DNA of 64,000 nucleotides. Origin: Mangifera indica. Taxonomy: Eukaryota; Streptophyta; Magnoliopsida; Sapindales; Anacardiaceae. The stretch is taken from assembly GCF_011075055.1 (NCBI RefSeq), contig NC_058138.1:19752928-19816927 (forward strand), in the 5' to 3' direction. Both the position numbers and the translations under genes were made by a program. This document shows, piece after piece, positions 63,611 through 64,000 of the stretch; position 1 is the first letter of the stretch; the number at the start of each line of letters is the position of its first letter. Under the pieces are notes generated by a model. That model was not told the DNA's origin. It searched no databases and worked only from the letters and a program-made list of their open reading frames with translations.

Positions 63611-64000
63611 ATGGGAAAACGAGAGAAGAGACAGAAACAACAACAAAGAGCTTCAGCTTCACGAAGAGCTGACTTCTCATTCTACGCTCAAGATCATGAA
63701 GAAGGCTATGAAGCTGACTACAGCTACCCTTCAAGTTTGCCCTCTTCCTCTGATCAGGAACTGCCTCAAATTTCTGATGAAGATGATGATGATCGACAAG
63801 AACAAGATGATCAAGATGACCCTCACTCATCAACAAATATGCCCTCTAAGTTTCTCCTCTACCAGCAATCTGTACAGGTATTACTTATTAGGATATATCG
63901 AGGTGATGTTAACAGAATTGGATTGTTTAATGCCCTAAAAGTTTAATGCGGTTGTGTGAATTGTGTTTTTGAGTGCAGTCACCAAAAGGAGACATAAGCT
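63611..64000 (+). CDS. Probable SAM-dependent methyltransferase, 5' end only
   Basis: Exon 1 (63611-63877) codes for 89 residues and ends CAG/GTATTA; exon 2 begins at 63979 after TGCAG and leaves the window. The start is MGKREKRQKQQQ, basic and likely nuclear or nucleolar. An acidic, low-complexity stretch follows (ISDEDDDDRQEQDDQDD), then a conserved-looking PSKFLLYQQSVQ/SPKGDIS across the splice. From memory the last block precedes the catalytic domain (..GGRMPLHLQEDFCGTALLS) of a plant methyltransferase-like protein. The catalytic part lies beyond the window, so the function is inferred. Confidence 0.6.

Overview
The window is nuclear DNA from a flowering plant, most likely a eudicot. The genes have many short GT-AG introns, the spacers are AT-rich, and the proteins belong to plant families (CYP94C cytochrome P450, DYW-class PPR, plant subtilases, root-cap family, plant HIRA). 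The species cannot be told from the sequence. All exon joins given here were made by hand from splice signals, reading phase and comparison of paralogues.

Layout. 461-1960 (+): secreted root-cap-family protein. 1961-7540: spacer with a Mutator-like element flanked by a 9-bp target duplication and a 363-bp TRIM retrotransposon. 7541-9046 (+): intronless CYP94C1-like P450 (jasmonoyl-isoleucine turnover). 9047-14686: AT-rich spacer with repeat relics. 14687-17551 and 20722-24161 (-): tandem fatty acyl-CoA reductase (FAR) genes; the first carries two lesions and looks like a pseudogene, the second is intact. Between them lies a head-to-head TRIM composite with one 5-bp target duplication. 24162-28727: spacer with a degenerate Ty3/gypsy gag piece. 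28728-36693 (-): HIRA histone chaperone in 10 coding exons, with a tail of sixteen 10-residue repeats. 37221-37647: another TRIM. 39175-41757 (+): intronless PPR-DYW RNA-editing factor. 43234-47771 and 49241-54231 (-): two subtilisin-like proteases from a ~6-kb tandem duplication; the first has a 2-bp frameshift, the second is intact. 54657-56127: a PIF/Harbinger-like MITE and a hAT-like element with an 8-bp target duplication. 56969-62237 (-): VPS4/SKD1 AAA ATPase of ESCRT. 63611-64000 (+): start of a probable SAM-dependent methyltransferase gene, cut by the window edge.

The genes do not form a pathway; this is ordinary plant gene order with two local tandem duplications, each leaving one intact and one damaged copy. 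No previously unknown biological system is evident. The most notable items are the decapeptide repeat tail of HIRA, the double-lesion FAR copy, an apparent gene-conversion tract over the catalytic-serine exon of the proteases, the head-to-head TRIM, and a small palindromic MITE family found here only inside introns.
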